Below, piece after piece: positions 59,580-62,000 of a stretch of 62,000 bases of DNA (within the stretch, counting starts at the first letter, position 1; each line of letters begins with the position of its first letter). The DNA comes from Glandiceps talaboti (Eukaryota > Hemichordata > Enteropneusta > Spengelidae), in the NCBI RefSeq assembly GCF_964340395.1, contig NC_135567.1, positions 14,690,306 to 14,752,305 of the forward strand, given 5' to 3'. The notes beneath the pieces are model-generated. The model was not told the origin of the DNA. It searched no databases and saw only the letters and a list, made by a program, of their open reading frames with translations. Made by a program: the position numbers and the translations under genes.

Positions 59580-60865
59580 TGCTAATCCTAGAACAAACTC
59601 ATGGCTATTTGCCTAATTAACACATTATGCAGCGAGTGTAAATATGTACTGATCCGACTAATGGAAGTACTTCTAACAAAATTAACTATTCCTCCTGTTC
59701 CCTGTGATTAGATTTGGTTATCTAATTGGTGTGTTATGTGAGTGGTCATTTGGCTCTTTGAAAGTTTTTAAGTTTTAGTCATTCACACACACACACACAC
59801 ACACACAAACAAACAAACAAATAAACAAACAAACAAAACAAAAATATATCAAATTTTAATTGGATATGTTTATGAAAAACAAAATAAAACTATATACAGG
59901 GCTACTCCCCTCATACCATCCCGGAGGGGGGGGGGGGGGGTGGGGGGCTACTCCCCTTATTTGAGTATACGTATATGTGCTGCAATTTGGGGTGTGCTTT
60001 CTAGCCCTTTGGTCTAAAATGGCATCAGATTTTTTTGAGCTGAAGAGTCTAAAATGGAGTCCACTTTGCATTACTTTTTATTTTGCTTGGTCTAAAATGT
60101 TGTCCATTGTCCTTTACCAAATCATAACTGCCATTAATTGTCACAAAATGTTGCCTCCTAAGGAAATGTATTTAGGTCTAAACTTTCATCTTTAAAAACC
60201 TGTAATGGTCTAAATGGGGTAATGATTTTTGGTCAACGTGGGTCTAAAATGGGGCCATGGGTTTTCAAGCACTATCCACACACCCTTACCACAGCTGGCC
60301 ACTGGTACTGCCCTCGGGGGCACGTCTACCCGACTACCCTTGATTTTGTAATCAAATTTAGTCTACCTGACACAAGTAAACTGGTATGAAACATTCTTAT
60401 TAATGTTGAAGACATACAATGATTAAGTATTTCAGAAACAAAATTGCAATATTACAGTTACATGAATTTCCAGGGGGGTTTTCATCAGATCAACTTTGGT
60501 CATTTTACAGCAGTGTTGACCACTGAAATACATGTTGCACATGCACAAAATACATTTGAAATCAAATAATATTCCATGAATTTCCAGGGTTTTTTTTCAT
60601 CAGTTTTCCAGGAGTATACAGATCAACTTCCAGGAGTGTTGACCAGCGAAATACACAAAATACATGAAAAATCCATTGCAGAACATTTTCTTTTTTAAAA
60701 TAGATATTGTATGAAAGTAAGTCTATCATTCAACCAATTGATTTTCCAGGAGGTTCAAGGAGTTCATTACATTTTCCGTGATTTTCCACGAGTCCTTTGA
60801 AATTCCAGGATTTTCCAGATGTGTTTGAAGACTGTATTTACATGCACCTGAAAGAAAATGGGGAC
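59580..60865. other. Gene-free stretch with short repeats
   Basis: Holds CACA/AACA microsatellite (59784-59836), a G-run of about 14 at 59926-59940, a loose GGTCTAAAATGG repeat at 60008-60255 and repeated GAATTTCCAGGG words at 60460-60810. No gene seen. Confidence 0.6.
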
Positions 60866-60869
60866 GTTA

Positions 60870-61860
60870 TCTTGGTGCTAGATAGATATATGAAAGAGAA
60901 TGGCAGACCCTTTAATATTTAGATGATTAAAATAGCGCCAATGGCATTCTACCACAACTATATTTGGCTGTTGCTATGGATATGGTCTTGTTGCTAGGGA
61001 TATTTACATACATTTTTGGCATCTTTATTAACTTGCCTACCTAATTTTGCTACACATCTGTGGTTTTTATCACCTAAATATCTACCTACAGATTTCCTAT
61101 TTAGATGATAAAAATAGCGCCAATGGCATTTTAGCACAACTGTATTTGGTTGTTGCTATGGACACATGGTCTTGTTGCTAGGGATATTTGCATACATTTT
61201 TGGCATCTTTATTCACTTGCCTACCTAATTTTGGTACACATCTGTAGTTTTTATCACCTAAATATCTACCTACAGATTTCCTATTTAGATGTTAAAAATA
61301 GCGCCAATGGCATTCTAGCACAACTGTGTTTGGTTGTTGCTATGGACATGGTCTTGTTGCTAGGGATATTTACATACATTTTTGGCATCTTTATTAACTT
61401 GCCTACCTAATTTTGGTACACACCTGTGGTTTTTATCACCTAAATATCTACCTACAGATTTCCTATTTAGATGATAAAAATAGCGCCAATGGCATTCTAG
61501 CACAACTGTATTTGGTTGTTGCTATGGACATGGTCTTGTTGCTAGGGATATTTACATACATTTTTGGCATCTTTATTAACTTGCCTACCTAATTTTGGTA
61601 CACATCTGTGGTTTTTATCACCTAAATATCTACCTACAGATTTCCTATTTAGATGATAAAAATAGCGCCAATGGCATTCTAGCACAACTGTATTTGGTTG
61701 TTGCTATGGACATGGTCTTGTTGCTAGGGATATTTACATACATTTTTGGCATCTTTATTAATTTGCCTACCTAATTTTGGTACACACCTGTGGTTTTTAT
61801 CACCTAAATATCTACCTACAGATTTCCTATTTAGATGATAAAAACCACAGGCATGTACCA
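60870..61860. repeat. 182-bp tandem repeat, about 5.3 units
   Basis: Units of about 182 bp (CTATTTAGATGATAAAAATA GCGCCAATGGCATTCTAGCA ... CACCTAAATATCTACCTACA GATTTC), very alike, seen at 61091, 61274, 61456, 61639 and 61821. Frames across it are artefacts. Confidence 0.95.
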
Positions 61861-62000
61861 AAATTACAAATTATCAAGAAAAACGCATAAATGAACAGAA
61901 ATTTGAATATTCTTCATTATTGTGTGCTTACCTGATGAAGTGAAGACTAATGTGTGAATGTAATAGGAGTGATGTTTCCATGGCAATCACTTGACTCCTT

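Overview
This is a eukaryotic, almost certainly metazoan, nuclear window: AT-rich, with short exons bounded by GT/AG sites, large introns, long microsatellites, many small inverted-repeat (MITE-like) elements and minisatellite arrays. The coding content is a cluster of modular DNA-binding proteins. The style (MITE load, 'GCGCCCTCTA' words, L2/CR1-like LINE tail) would fit a marine invertebrate, perhaps a non-vertebrate deuterostome, but the species cannot be fixed from sequence alone.

The left half (1-35.2 kb) carries four paralogous three-exon genes, here called A, B, C (minus strand) and D (plus strand). All four share the same gene plan: exon 1 codes about 50-61 residues with an 'LSxSKxxNVxF'-type start, exon 2 is a short exon with 'D..hhWEEa...CLgDcFvKTsQELLsKI...L..KG', and exon 3 opens with '[11 protein letters not shown].GvI.MnVt'. 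Both introns are phase 1 in every gene. After this shared N-terminal module (about 110-135 residues, which I do not recognise as a named domain) exon 3 diverges into a long disordered, often tandem-repetitive linker and then a different DNA-binding end: two C2H2 fingers in D, four C2H2 fingers in C, and a Brinker/CENPB-type helix-turn-helix pair in B. A runs off the left edge before its end is seen. B, C and D share a [VI]K[VIL]E acidic motif (predicted SUMO site) in the linker. A GCGCCCTCTA-like word lies about 130-165 bp upstream of the start codon of all four, in the same orientation. C and D are divergently arranged around 24.5-26.4 kb.

The right half (39-57.3 kb) carries plus-strand exons of further DNA-binding proteins: E (three C2H2 fingers), F (four C2H2 fingers; related to E) and G (a very basic terminal exon). 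Their entry exons all have phase-0 acceptors, and one candidate upstream exon (40002-40232) has a phase-0 donor, so E, F and G could be alternative 3' ends of one locus, or three tandem genes with unseen first exons.

The rest is repeats: MITE families (several in 2-4 copies), a LINE tail, SINE-like pieces, and arrays with units of about 22-25, 34, 36, 44, 47, 57, 60, 67, 70, 74, 77 and 182 bp. Some arrays are built out of dispersed elements (a 77-bp array inside a retroelement, a 60-bp array of tRNA-like SINE heads, a 44-bp array forming the arms of an inverted-repeat element). Two marks of local gene turnover are visible: an inverted, stop-riddled copy of gene A exon 2 inside gene A, and a decayed direct copy of the 3' end of gene B just beyond its stop codon. 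All exon joins are read from splice signals, phase and paralogue comparison; none is backed by transcript data.
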